A DNA stretch of 64,000 nt from Haemophilus sputorum CCUG 13788. Its GTDB lineage: Bacteria; Pseudomonadota; Gammaproteobacteria; Enterobacterales; Pasteurellaceae. Of this stretch, positions 41,517 to 51,300 are shown piece by piece. Below the pieces are notes generated by a model. It was not told the DNA's origin and did not search any database. It saw only the letters and a list, made by a program, of their open reading frames with translations. The stretch is from the NCBI RefSeq assembly GCF_000238795.1, contig NZ_AFNK01000031.1:62001-126000 (forward strand), written 5' to 3'. Each line of letters opens with the position of its first letter. Positions within the stretch are counted from its first letter, which is position 1. The translations under genes were made by a program, and so were the position numbers.

Positions 41517-42359
41517 ATGAAAATCGGTTTAGTTTTGGAAGGCGGCGCAATGCGAGGCATGTTCACCGCAGGTGTACTCGATGTGCTGTTAGATGAGCAA
41601 ATTACCGTTGATGGCGCAGTCACCGTTTCCGCCGGCGCGTTATTTGGGATTAACTATCCAGCTAAACAGCGTGGACGTGTATTACGCTACAACTTAAAAT
41701 ATTTGCATGATAAGCGTTATATGGGCTGGCATAGTCTATTTACCACCGGCAATGTGGTCAATAAAGCATTTGCCTTTTATGAACTGCCATTTACGCTCGA
41801 CCCGTTTGATCAAGCAACCTTTGCTGCTTCACAGATTGACTTTTGGGTAACCCTGACGAACATTGAAACCGGTGAGCCAGAATATGTAAAAATTACCGAT
41901 GCGTTTGCCCAAATGGAAGCATTACGCGCAACGTCTGCCATGCCCATGGTTTCTCGTGTGGTGGAAATTGCAGGCAAAAAATATTTAGACGGCGGAATTT
42001 CCGATAGTATTCCCCTAGATAAGGCAATGGCGCTCGGTTATGACAAAATTATTGTGATTTTGACCCGTCCGCTCAATTATCGTAAAAAGCCAAGTAATAA
42101 CTGGCTATTTAAATTGTTCTACCGCAACTATCCAAAATTGATTGAACGCTGGGCAAATCGCTATGCTGAATATAATCAAGCGGTTGAAAAAGTGATTGAA
42201 ATGGAAAAAGCAGGAAAGATCTTTGTGATTCGCCCTTCTGAAAGTTTAGATATCAGCCGTTTGGAAAAAGACTTGGCCAAAGTACAGGCGATGTATGATT
42301 TAGGAGTGAAAGATGGGCAGGCAGCCCTTTCTGAATTAAAAGATTATTTAGCCAAGTAA
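41517..42359 (+). CDS. Patatin-like phospholipase family protein (YjjU type)
   Basis: 280 residues. Patatin features: oxyanion loop LVLEGGAMRGMFTAGVLD, nucleophile elbow AVTVSAGALFG and the dyad Asp in YLDGGISDSIP. The elbow reads TVSAG rather than the usual G-x-S-x-G, so the first Gly is Thr. The start has a strong ribosome site (AGGAGGCAAC). Predicted cytoplasmic lipid hydrolase; substrate unknown. Confidence 0.85.
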   Translation: MKIGLVLEGGAMRGMFTAGVLDVLLDEQITVDGAVTVSAGALFGINYPAKQRGRVLRYNLKYLHDKRYMGWHSLFTTGNVVNKAFAFYELPFTLDPFDQATFAASQIDFWVTLTNIETGEPEYVKITDAFAQMEALRATSAMPMVSRVVEIAGKKYLDGGISDSIPLDKAMALGYDKIIVILTRPLNYRKKPSNNWLFKLFYRNYPKLIERWANRYAEYNQAVEKVIEMEKAGKIFVIRPSESLDISRLEKDLAKVQAMYDLGVKDGQAALSELKDYLAK

Positions 42360-42360
42360 C

Positions 42361-42418
42361 AAAGTGCGGTCAATTTTTTAAGAGGTTTAAAAACTCTTTA
42401 AAAATTGACTGCACTTTT
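42361..42418. repeat. Uptake-sequence hairpin H1, left edge of the CDI island
   Basis: AAAGTGCGGTCAATTTTT pairs with AAAAATTGACTGCACTTT, and the inner AAGAG pairs with CTCTT, giving a nearly complete hairpin built from inverted uptake cores. It is one of four similar copies (others at 43527, 44763 and 56354). It can terminate transcription from both sides: the patatin gene and the YezG-type immunity gene. Confidence 0.85.
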
Positions 42419-42428
42419 AGTATAAAGT

Positions 42429-42881
42429 TTAACTATTTTGTTGTTCCTTCTTTGCTTTTACTCGCTCTTCCCAAATCTCTCTAGGAATCCCATATTCCTT
42501 TATCTCATTTTCTTCAAGATCACTAACTCCTCGAAGATAGAGCATTGGCCAGCTATCTTCATCTGGAACATAGGCAAATTTCACATCAAATTTTCCATTT
42601 TTATCTAAAGTAAATCTGCTTTGAGTCCAATCGCTACCAAATTTAGCCATAGTTTCTTTTAGATTAGAATAAAAATTAAGAATTTCTCTTTTTTCTTCAG
42701 GAAATCCTCCTAAAGGATAGTTTTTTTCCTCTCCATTCTGATCAATCCAGTACATTCTATAATTTTGATCATCAGGTTGTAACTCACATTCAAATATATA
42801 CTTCGATGCATCAAGCGGCATAATTTTCCATATTGTTTTAGCAATACTCGCATGTAATTCATTACATTCTTCAAACAACAT
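42429..42881 (-). CDS. YezG-family immunity protein (orphan cassette A)
   Basis: 150 residues, acidic, no signal peptide. It resembles the YezG/DUF600 immunity family: SKYIFECELQPDDQNYRMYW, WTQSRFTLDKNGKFDVKFAY, and aromatic-rich strands. These proteins neutralise NucA/B-like nuclease toxins of contact-dependent or type VII systems. The gene lies one base after a nuclease tail of that toxin class (42883), which makes the assignment coherent. Base composition is AT-rich, like the rest of the island. Confidence 0.78.
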   Translation of the reverse strand: MLFEECNELHASIAKTIWKIMPLDASKYIFECELQPDDQNYRMYWIDQNGEEKNYPLGGFPEEKREILNFYSNLKETMAKFGSDWTQSRFTLDKNGKFDVKFAYVPDEDSWPMLYLRGVSDLEENEIKEYGIPREIWEERVKAKKEQQNS

Positions 42882-42882
42882 A

Positions 42883-43110
42883 TTAATCTCCTATTGGGGT
42901 ATTTTTCATGATTCTTTCAAATTGCTTACCATCAACTGAATAAGATACTTCAAATGAATCTGGTCTCTTACTACTACCCGAATAAATAGGTTTTATATTG
43001 ACTTCAACCCGCTTCCCTTCATTTAAAAGATTTTTCCATTGCGTCTCTAGTTTATACCATTTTCCTTTAGCCACATGAAGTAAATCATTTAACGTGTGGT
43101 CTGGCTTCAA
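42883..43110 (-). pseudogene. C-terminal remnant of a NucA/B-type nuclease toxin fused to an IS orfB start
   Basis: Residues from GKWYKLETQWKN onward (about 42883-43065) look like the end of the DNA/RNA non-specific endonuclease toxin family: KRVEVNIKPIYSGSSKRPDS, FEVSYSVDGK. The upstream part in the same frame (IIERLKPDHTLNDLLHVA) resembles the N-terminus of an IS3-type OrfB. No ATG exists; the first possible start is a TTG at 43110. The catalytic His region of the nuclease is missing, so it should be inactive. It is paired with the YezG-type gene downstream. Confidence 0.68.
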
Positions 43111-43526
43111 TCTTTCAATGATTTTTCTTTTTTCTGTCGTTGTTTTTGACGGTCGAGCGCCTCCAACTCCTTTAGATAAGCGATCTCCGCTCGAGCCAAG
43201 GCGAGCTCTCGTTGTAACTTTTTAAACGCTTTAGGTGAAAAGTCTGTAGTTTCTGGAATTTCAATGTCTTTCTTTTTCATCTTTGGCTTCACTATTTTCG
43301 GTGTTTGAAGGTTCATATAAGGCGATTTTACGCCATCAAGCCCTCTTTCCCGAAATGCTTTTAGCCAATAAATGACGAGAGCATGGGAAATTTGATGAAG
43401 TTTAGCCACCTCACGGATACCATAATCCTGTTCGATGACGAGTTTGATAATTTTCAAACGAAATTGAATAAGAGTAGGACATAATCTGCACCTCAAATTA
43501 GGTGTCCAGATTTTAGGGTGCAGATC
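43066..43526 (-). mobile_element. IS3-family fragment, copy 1 (orfA and start of orfB)
   Basis: Contains an orfA-like frame (43107-43496) with a helix-turn-helix (QDYGIREVAKLHQISHALVI) and a Lys-rich coiled-coil end. The outer end, TGATCTGCACCC on the minus strand, matches copy 2 at 57034-57337. One extra A at about 43462 shifts the natural MSYSYQF start out of frame. The orfB catalytic core is absent. An A6G run (43127-43133) precedes the switch to the -1 frame used by the toxin tail. Confidence 0.8.
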
Positions 43527-43582
43527 AAAGTGCGGTCAGTTTTTGAGATGTTTTAAAACTCTTTGAAAATTGATCGCACTTT
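43527..43582. repeat. Uptake-sequence hairpin H2
   Basis: AAAGTGCGGTCAGTTTTT and AAAATTGATCGCACTTT form the arms, with a GAGATGTTTTAAAACTC centre. It follows the decayed cassette B and precedes the IS fragment of cassette A. Confidence 0.85.
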
Positions 43583-43662
43583 ATATCTATATCTTATGTT
43601 CAATTACAATTAACTACTAAGTTGTGTAAGTGTACCTTTTGAGACATATCTTAGATTAAAGA

Positions 43663-44004
43663 TCAGCTAAAATAGTAAGATTGACTTGAGTATGAGAATT
43701 TCCCAAGTAATATTCCCATAAGCAAGCTTGCCCTATCGCAATATGATTTAAATAGATCAATGTCTATATCTTCAACCTCAAATACATCATTCTCATTAAT
43801 ATGGAAATAATAACTCGAATTTATTGATGATACAAAGTCATAAAACATCTCTACTATTTTTTTCCAAATTGGAATCTTTTTCACAATAAGAAGAAATAGT
43901 TAACAAATTACGTTCTATGTCTAAATATTCTTGGCAGTCAAACTTTCCATTTTCTAAAGATACTATAAAATCATTTACTTTTTTTGTAAAAATGAATAGT
44001 CCAT
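43663..44004 (-). pseudogene. Frameshifted candidate immunity gene (cassette B)
   Basis: Starts ATG at 44004 (MDYSFLQKK), 3 bases after the stop of the cdiA duplicate. It needs two frame changes to read through: one in an A-run near 43975 leading into VNDFIVSLENGKFDCQEYLD, and one in an A-run near 43878 leading into KIPIWKKIVEMFYDF and the final 73-codon frame. The joined product would be about 110 residues, acidic and soluble. Its place directly after a cdiA end suggests a CdiI. No family recognised. Sequencing error in the A-runs is an alternative. Confidence 0.6.
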
Positions 44005-44007
44005 ATA

Positions 44008-44661
44008 CTAATCTCCAATTCTATTTAAATCTGCATCTCGCTCAAACATCGGCAAGCCCGGACTTATCCCCCCACTACGTTGACTGTCTAGTTTGGTACT
44101 ATTTTCTGTATTCGGTTTAACCGCGCTGCCCGTTTCGTTATCCACCCATTTTTCTTTTGACTCTTTTAAGCTTCCACTAATACTTGCGCTCGCTGCACTG
44201 CTGCTTGATTCATTTTGAATATCTTCAAAGGTCAGCTTGTTTGTGGCTAATTTGCTATTTGTTGGGTTAGTGCTGGCAATCGCGCCTCCTTTTAAGTGAA
44301 CGCTATCCGCATTGATATGATACCCCCCGTCTTCCGCAAAAATTCCGGCTTGTTCATTCACTTGTTTACGGTGAGTTGTACCTTTGGAAGCGTTACCATA
44401 ACCACTCAAGCTCCAGTTATTACCAAAACCAAATTCCCCTTCTAAACCGCCTCCGCTTGATTTGGTTTTAAAGCGTTCTTCGTCTTGTAAACTTTCAATG
44501 TTAAGCTTACCACCCACATTGGCGTTAACGGTATTACCTTTGATTTGACTCCCCAGCAAGTTGGTATCCCCTTGGCTGTTTAAAGTCACGGTTTGTGCGT
44601 CTAAGTGGCTCGCTTGGTAAGTTTTACTTTCGCCATCTTCCTTGCCACTGCTTCCGCCCAT
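44008..44661 (-). pseudogene. Orphan cdiA segment duplicated from the main cdiA (cassette B)
   Basis: 217 codons. Bases 44036-44658 align without gaps to 47873-48495 inside the main cdiA, with only scattered differences. It encodes haemagglutinin-repeat sequence (GKEDGESKTYQASHLDAQTV to GGISPGLPMFERD) and then ends in a unique DADLNRIGD. It has no signal peptide, secretion domain or toxin. Such orphan cdiA'-CT segments are known reservoirs for replacing the toxin end of cdiA by recombination; here the toxin part is nearly all deleted. Confidence 0.8.
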
Positions 44662-44729
44662 TACTCGCTCGTGATATTTCCGTGGAAAAAGTAGAACGTG
44701 CTTACGAGAAGTTGGATGTGAAACTATAA
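44661..44729 (+). pseudogene. 3' remnant of an unrelated gene
   Basis: A 23-codon frame on the plus strand ends LLARDISVEKVERAYEKLDVKL and stop, exactly where homology with cdiA breaks off. It reads like a genuine protein C-terminus but I do not recognise it. It marks a recombination joint. Confidence 0.35.
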
Positions 44730-44762
44730 GATTTGCTTAAAGATAAGCATCGTTTAAAATAC

Positions 44763-44819
44763 AAAAGTGCAGTCAATTTTTGAGAAGTTTTAAAATTCTT
44801 TGAAAATTGACCGCACTTT
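44763..44819. repeat. Uptake-sequence hairpin H3
   Basis: AAAAGTGCAGTCAATTTTT and AAAATTGACCGCACTTT form the arms. It lies 13 bases after the ankyrin immunity gene and should terminate the cdiBAI transcript. Confidence 0.85.
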
Positions 44820-44832
44820 CAAACATTAAATT

Positions 44833-45357
44833 CTACGAATACTTTTTCATTAATTCATAAATTGGTTTTAATTGAGGCTCATTAGCTGTAGGTTTATAAC
44901 TTTCAAGAATGGTTTCATCCTCATTTACTAAGTAATGAACATTTGCCCCTTTTTGAAGCATAAGCTCTAAAATATCCAATCTCCCTGGGATATATCCAAT
45001 CATAGATAAAGGGATTAAACCATCTTGGTTCGGTAAATTAGGATTTGCTCCAGCTTTGAGCAACGCTATCGCCGCCTCAGCATTTTTACTTCGTAATGCA
45101 TAATGCAAAGGAGTCATCCCATATATATCCTGAGCATTAATATCTATACCCTTATTAATTAGATAATTAATAACATCAGAGGATGGTTTATTTGACTCAA
45201 ATCCTAATAAGGCTTTATGCAACCAATTCCAATGCTCTACAGGAGTTACTTCCATGATATTCCTTTCCTTATTTTGAAAAAGCTCTTCCAATAAAGTTAA
45301 ATCACCAGAATCCATTGCATCTAAAATTTTTATGCCCATCTCTAACTTATAATTCAT
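44833..45357 (-). CDS. cdiI: Ankyrin-repeat immunity protein, candidate CdiI
   Basis: 174 residues, acidic, soluble. At least three ankyrin repeats are visible: NYLINKGIDINAQDIYGMTPLHYALR, AAIALLKAGANPNLPNQDG and LELMLQKGANVHYLVNEDE. The ATG abuts the cdiA stop (TAAATG), the canonical place of the immunity gene. Ankyrin proteins are among the immunity families of polymorphic toxin systems. It should bind and block the GH-E nuclease at the CdiA C-terminus. Confidence 0.75.
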   Translation of the reverse strand: MNYKLEMGIKILDAMDSGDLTLLEELFQNKERNIMEVTPVEHWNWLHKALLGFESNKPSSDVINYLINKGIDINAQDIYGMTPLHYALRSKNAEAAIALLKAGANPNLPNQDGLIPLSMIGYIPGRLDILELMLQKGANVHYLVNEDETILESYKPTANEPQLKPIYELMKKYS

Positions 45358-48300
45358 TTATTTTCCTCTTTCAAAGTTTTTCATATCACGAACAATTCGT
45401 TCAATATCATCTTTACCAGGCATCTCATTTCTATGACTTCGATTTTCAGACATATTTTCTAACCTAAATTTATTAGGTCTTGCATTTACATAATCATTAA
45501 ATTGTTTTTGACTCCAATTTAACTCTTTAGCTGCAAGAGATAATCGTCTATGCTCCCAACCATAAGCATGTCCTATATCGATTGGTCCTTTGATTATCGC
45601 ACGAGTAATCTTATCTCGGTAATCACCATTAGGTAGAGCCTCGTATTGTTCAAAGATTTTCTTCATGGTATCAGAACGAAGATAGGAGCGATTATAAAAT
45701 TGATCTACAGGTTTATCTGTCGATAAATAACGTCCTGTTTGCTCATCAATTCGTTGAGATAGTCTATTAAAATGAGGGTCTGTTCCTGCGTTATGATTCA
45801 CTGTTTCAAAACGATTTAAGTCTTTTTTGATCACAGTAATTTCTTTTCCATCCTGATTTTTAAACTTATAAGCATGATATCCATCAATATCTTTTACTCG
45901 TTTAGCTCCGTCAGGTAAAGCATGCCAACAATCATTATGCACCCACACCCCACCAACATCAGAATTTACTCCTTTAATAAAGTAAGTGTGGTCAGTCTCA
46001 ACTGTCAGGTTATATGCACTTAACTTCTCAGCCTTGATAGTGACACCTTTCACCGTTTGCCAGTGATTATTTTCTGACAACAATTTATAGCCGGCTTTCA
46101 GATTTTGTGCATCTACCCATTGGGCATTTTGGATTTCTCCGTTGTAGTGATGCCCCTCAGAACTCGGTACCAGCTCACCTTGATTTACCTGGGTAAAGAA
46201 TGGATGAATTTTGTTTGAAACAATAGTTTGATGTTTGCCTTGTTCATCAATCACTTCTACATATACTGTAAAGTCATACGGGTTGTTGTAGTGCGCTTGT
46301 ACACGCTGATAGGTCATTTGTCCTGTCAGTTCGTTTTTCGCATAAACCTTATCACCAATTTTAATAGACTCTATCGGCTTATAACCTTGCTCTGTTTTCA
46401 CTTCCATGTCGCCACGGAAAGAACAAGTTAACGCTTTTACTCTAGAATTTTTGACCGTTTCCAAAGTGTTTGATGCAATATCGGACGCTGTACTGGATGC
46501 ACTTCCTTTCACAACCGCTACTGCTGTTTTTTCTCCTTTCGCAAAAGTCACTCCTTTTTGAGCTGTATGTAAATCCTTTGGATTTATTTTTCCAGCTGAA
46601 TATCCAGCAAGCAGATTACTAAGTAAATTTACACCAATATCAATTCTATCTACGGTTTCCTTAGATAAACCAAATCTCTCAGAGAATGCTTTATTTGCGT
46701 TTTCTTTAGTTATTCTCAAAACATCATAGTCGTAAGAAAACTTATTAATTTTCTCTGACTGCTCAGGATAAATATCAGAATACCGTTCATATACAGGATA
46801 CCCATACCAAGAGGAACGATTTTCAGAAGCGGTATAACCAACTTTTATTGATTCCAGTTTTTTTCTTTCTACATTACATTCTGAAGAAAGAGGGTTTGAA
46901 CGACAAGCACTAACTAGTGCAACATCCCTATCGATATCTGTTTTATCAAGTAGTGTCAGCTCCTGCTCTTCATCAGAGGTGATTGTTCCTTTAGCTTTCT
47001 TCGCTTCTAAATCAGCCTTTCTTTTAGATTCACTGACTGATAAATAATTATTCTCCACTGCATTATGTGCCACCATTGTTCCTATCGATGATTCACTCAA
47101 TATTTTAACCGCACTTGCACCTTGACCAGCCGCAGCTAAACCACCTGCCACACCAGCAAGCGCTTTCGCCATTTCTTTCACTTGGTTACGTTCTGTTTCA
47201 GTGAGATCTTTAGCTTCTTTGTTATAAAGATGCTCTGTTAAGTATTTCGCACCTAATTCACCTGCTGCAGTCGAAATTGCACCGGTTGATGCTTTTCCGC
47301 CCATTAGCTCCGCTTCTACCGCACCCCATAAAATATGCGTTGGGATATTTAATGCCGGATAATCCTCTGTCGCTTTCTTGATTAATTGGTTCACATAAGG
47401 CGAGGCCGCTGCTGTCGCGATACTTTGGCTTGAGCCTCCACTTAGCGCAATTAAACCTGCGTGAGTAATAGCATCAACCGCACGCTTGGTGCTGCCACCC
47501 GTTCCCCAATTTTCGGCTTGGACTTCAGCTTGCATAAGGTCTTTTTTAAGCTGATTAACTGTCTCTTGATTACCTTGTTGTTTAGCTTTTTCTAAGCGAG
47601 ATTTTAAACGTCTCACCTCTTGCTCAGCTTCTTCTTGTTTATTAGAGGTGTAAGTATCCACAGCCGATTTCACATTACCAATAGCTGTTGCAATCTGTTG
47701 TTGCCCTTGGAGTTGCGCTTTTACATCTTTCGTCTGTGCAACTTGATTGTTAGCTTGGGCAAGGTCTGTATTGATGCCTAACTCTTTTGCTGTGGTGACG
47801 GTTGGATGAGTATCTTTATTCAAGATAATCGTCCCTTCCGTCAATGTCGCTCTGGTAACCGAACTGTCACTGTCTCGCTCAAACATTGGCAAGCCCGGGC
47901 TTATACCGCCACTACGTTGACTGTCTAGTTTGGTACTATTTTCACTGTTTGGTTTAACCGCGCTGCCCGTTTCGTTATCCACCCATTTTTCTTTTGACTC
48001 TTTTAAGCTTCCACTAATACTTGCGCTCGCTGCACTGCTGCTTGATTCATTTTGAATATCTTCAAAGGTCAGCTTGTTTGTGGCTAATTTGCTATTTGTT
48101 GGGTTTGTGCTGGCAATCGCGCCCCCTTTTAAGTGAACGCTATCCGCATTGATATGATACCCCCCGTCTTCAGCAAAAATTCCGGCTTGTTCATTCACTT
48201 GTTTACGGTGAGTTGTACCTTTGGAAGCATTGCCATAACCACTCACACTCCAGTTGTTGCCAAAACCAAATTCCCCTTCTAAACCGCCTCCGCTTGATTT

Positions 48301-51300
48301 GGTTTTAAAGCGTTCTTCGTCTTGTAAACTTTCAATGTTAAGCTTGCCACCCACATTGGCGTTAACGGTATTACCTTTGACTTGACTCCCCAGCAGGTTG
48401 GTATCCCCTTGGCTGTTTAAAGTCACGGTTTGTGCATCTAAATGGCTCGCTTGGTAAGTTTTACTTTCACCATCTTCCTTGCCAGCGCTTCCGCCTACTC
48501 GTGCATAAACACCTACACCGGTTTGAGCACCTACTGTTGCAGCCATCCCAACTTCAACACCTACACTTTGATTACGCCCTTTAAATTGAGTATGGCTTTC
48601 ACCAGCTTTGATATTTAACTCATTGCCAGTTAAGGTAATTTTGCTATCTTTAATTCTCTTGCCTTCTTCATCTCGGGACGTGAGATCGGTATGCGTTAAA
48701 TTGATATTCCCTAATTGGCGTTCACCTTTTTCATTTAAACTGCCATCACCTCGTGCAATAAGATTAATTTCTTTGGCATTAATTCGGCTACCTTGGCTGA
48801 TATCACTCAAACTCTCTTGGCTTTGACGACTATGTGCCACACCGCTACCCGATTCAACACGAAGTAAATAGGTGTTAGATTTCGGGTCTTTTGTCGCCAT
48901 CTTACTGATGGAGTTATATAAGTTATAACCCTGTGCAGCTACACTCATTACATTCGCTGCTTTCAAGCGGTCAGATGCTTTGTCATTTTTTACCGCCCCT
49001 TCAATCGTATTAATTAAATCGATGATTGGCGATTTTACACGACTAAATTGGCCTATTTTTAAATCACTCTCACTATAGCTATTCTCTTGGTGATTAATTG
49101 CATTATTGATAGTGATATTTTGTGCATTAATATCGACCTTCTCTTTGGCTAAAACTTCACTTGCTGTTTGCAGGTAATCTTTACCCGCATACACATCAAC
49201 CGTGCTATTGAGACTTGCAAGTTGACTACCTTGATGTGTTACCTGCTCTCCGTCCTGATTCATTCTAGTACGATTATAACCAAAGAAACGCTCAGTATCT
49301 GAGATAGCCGCCTCCCCTACACTATGCCCTTTGCGCATCTGAGTACTTCTATCCGTTGTTTCTGCTGTCAGTAATTTCACATCGCCATTATTAGCTTTCA
49401 GGATATTTTTGTCATTAGAGACAAATGCCGTTCCTTTTAGAGTAATATCACCGTTCTTGGCAATTGTAGTGCTCTTACCACCAATAGAAATCTCGGTACC
49501 AACCTCTTGGCGAAGGCTGGTATCCCCATTTTCTCGCTGTGTATGTACCCCTGCCACATATTTCGCTAAACCATCTACCCCAACGCCTCGTTGTCTAGAT
49601 GAAGCATGTTGCGATTGCTCATGTACTGCCACACCAAAATCGACATTATTTTTTGCGATAAATTGTGCATCGCCTTCTGCACTTATGCTACCACCTTGAG
49701 TGCGAATATCGCCCTCTCTAGCATGGATACTTACATTACCGCCAACTTCAAGTGAAGTTGTTTGCGCTACTGTTTTTTGATTGTATTTGTGTGATTCACT
49801 ACGATTGTGATTAGCATAAGGTTGTACACCGCGCACCATAGATTCTATGGAATCAGAAACTGCATCAGATGCCCCCATAGCCTTACCCACAATACTATTT
49901 GTAGCACCTTGGGCTTCTTTCTGACGATAATTTTCTCTTGCTCGTGTAACTGGATCATACACAAAGCCCACTCCAAAACCTGTCGATTTTTGTTCCTGGT
50001 GATATTCACTGTCATGCTGTTCATTCATCGCATTTAAATGAACATTTTTACCCGTAATCGACATATCTTTACCAGAAGCTAAGCGTGAAGCATCTATATC
50101 TACATCCTGTTGAGCATAAATAGATAAATTGCCATCTTTTGCAACTAATTCACTACCATTTACACTTTCGTTGTAACTTGAGCCATTATTGTTTAACTTG
50201 TCTCGTTGGTAACCAATTCGCATTACACCACCTTTTCCTGAAGCATTCAATCCAGACTTCTTAAATGAATAAGAATCTTGAACTTCTCTCTTATCAAGGC
50301 TTGCTGTCACTCTGACTTGATTACCCTGCAAATGAATATTCTCTTTAGCCTGAATGTCAGATCCTTTTACAGAAACATTTGATGTTTGAGAAAGTATTTC
50401 AACATTTTTACCTTGTAATTTACTACCTTCAGCTAAATCATAATCATGATGATGTCGACGCTCTTCGGTCTCTTTGGTTAATAAACCTTTAGATTTTTGC
50501 TTATTACGGGTATCTAGATGTTCAATATTGCGCCCTTCTTCAATGAGAACATCACCTTTAGAGTCAACCATCACCTTACCATCTTCGCTACTAACCTTAG
50601 CTTGACGAAGTGTCGTCTTCTCTTGTCCAATTAAACGTACACCGTCTTTACCCTCAATAACTGAACCTACTTCATTTTCTTGATCTAAGTGATAATGATG
50701 GTTATCACTAAAGTCATAGTGTTCTTTACTGCTTTGCTTCTCAGTCGTCACCAAAAGCTTACCTTTGGCATTCACATCAACCTTGCCTGTCGATTTCACA
50801 TTTGCTGCTTTCAGTGTAATATCGCCGCCACTTTTAATAGTTATTTCACCGCCTTTACCTGTCACCGTCACCTCGCTTTGACGATCGACAAGCTTATTGC
50901 CTGTTTCGGTACGTCCTAATTGGCTTTGTGTTTCTGTTGTGGTTGCACCAAGCTCTACGGATTTTCCACCGTATAAAGACACACTATCCGTCGCCACAAT
51001 CTTGCCACCAATGTTCACTAATTTTTGCTTAGCATTGAGGTTGACATTATTAGCAAAAACCAGACCTTTGTTCTCTAAATCTTGACCGTATAAATTTACT
51101 AGGTTTGCAGCAAGTACTGTCCCTTCATTGGTCATATCCTTCACTGTACCTACAATGCTATCCCCCGAAATCACAGAGCCTGTTGGGGTAACTCGAGTAC
51201 GATTAGTGGCTAAGTAAATTTTTGGCGTTAATACATTGAGTTTTTTACCACTTGGCAAGGTAATTTCTTGGTTCACCATCCACACTAAATCAGTGGTCAG

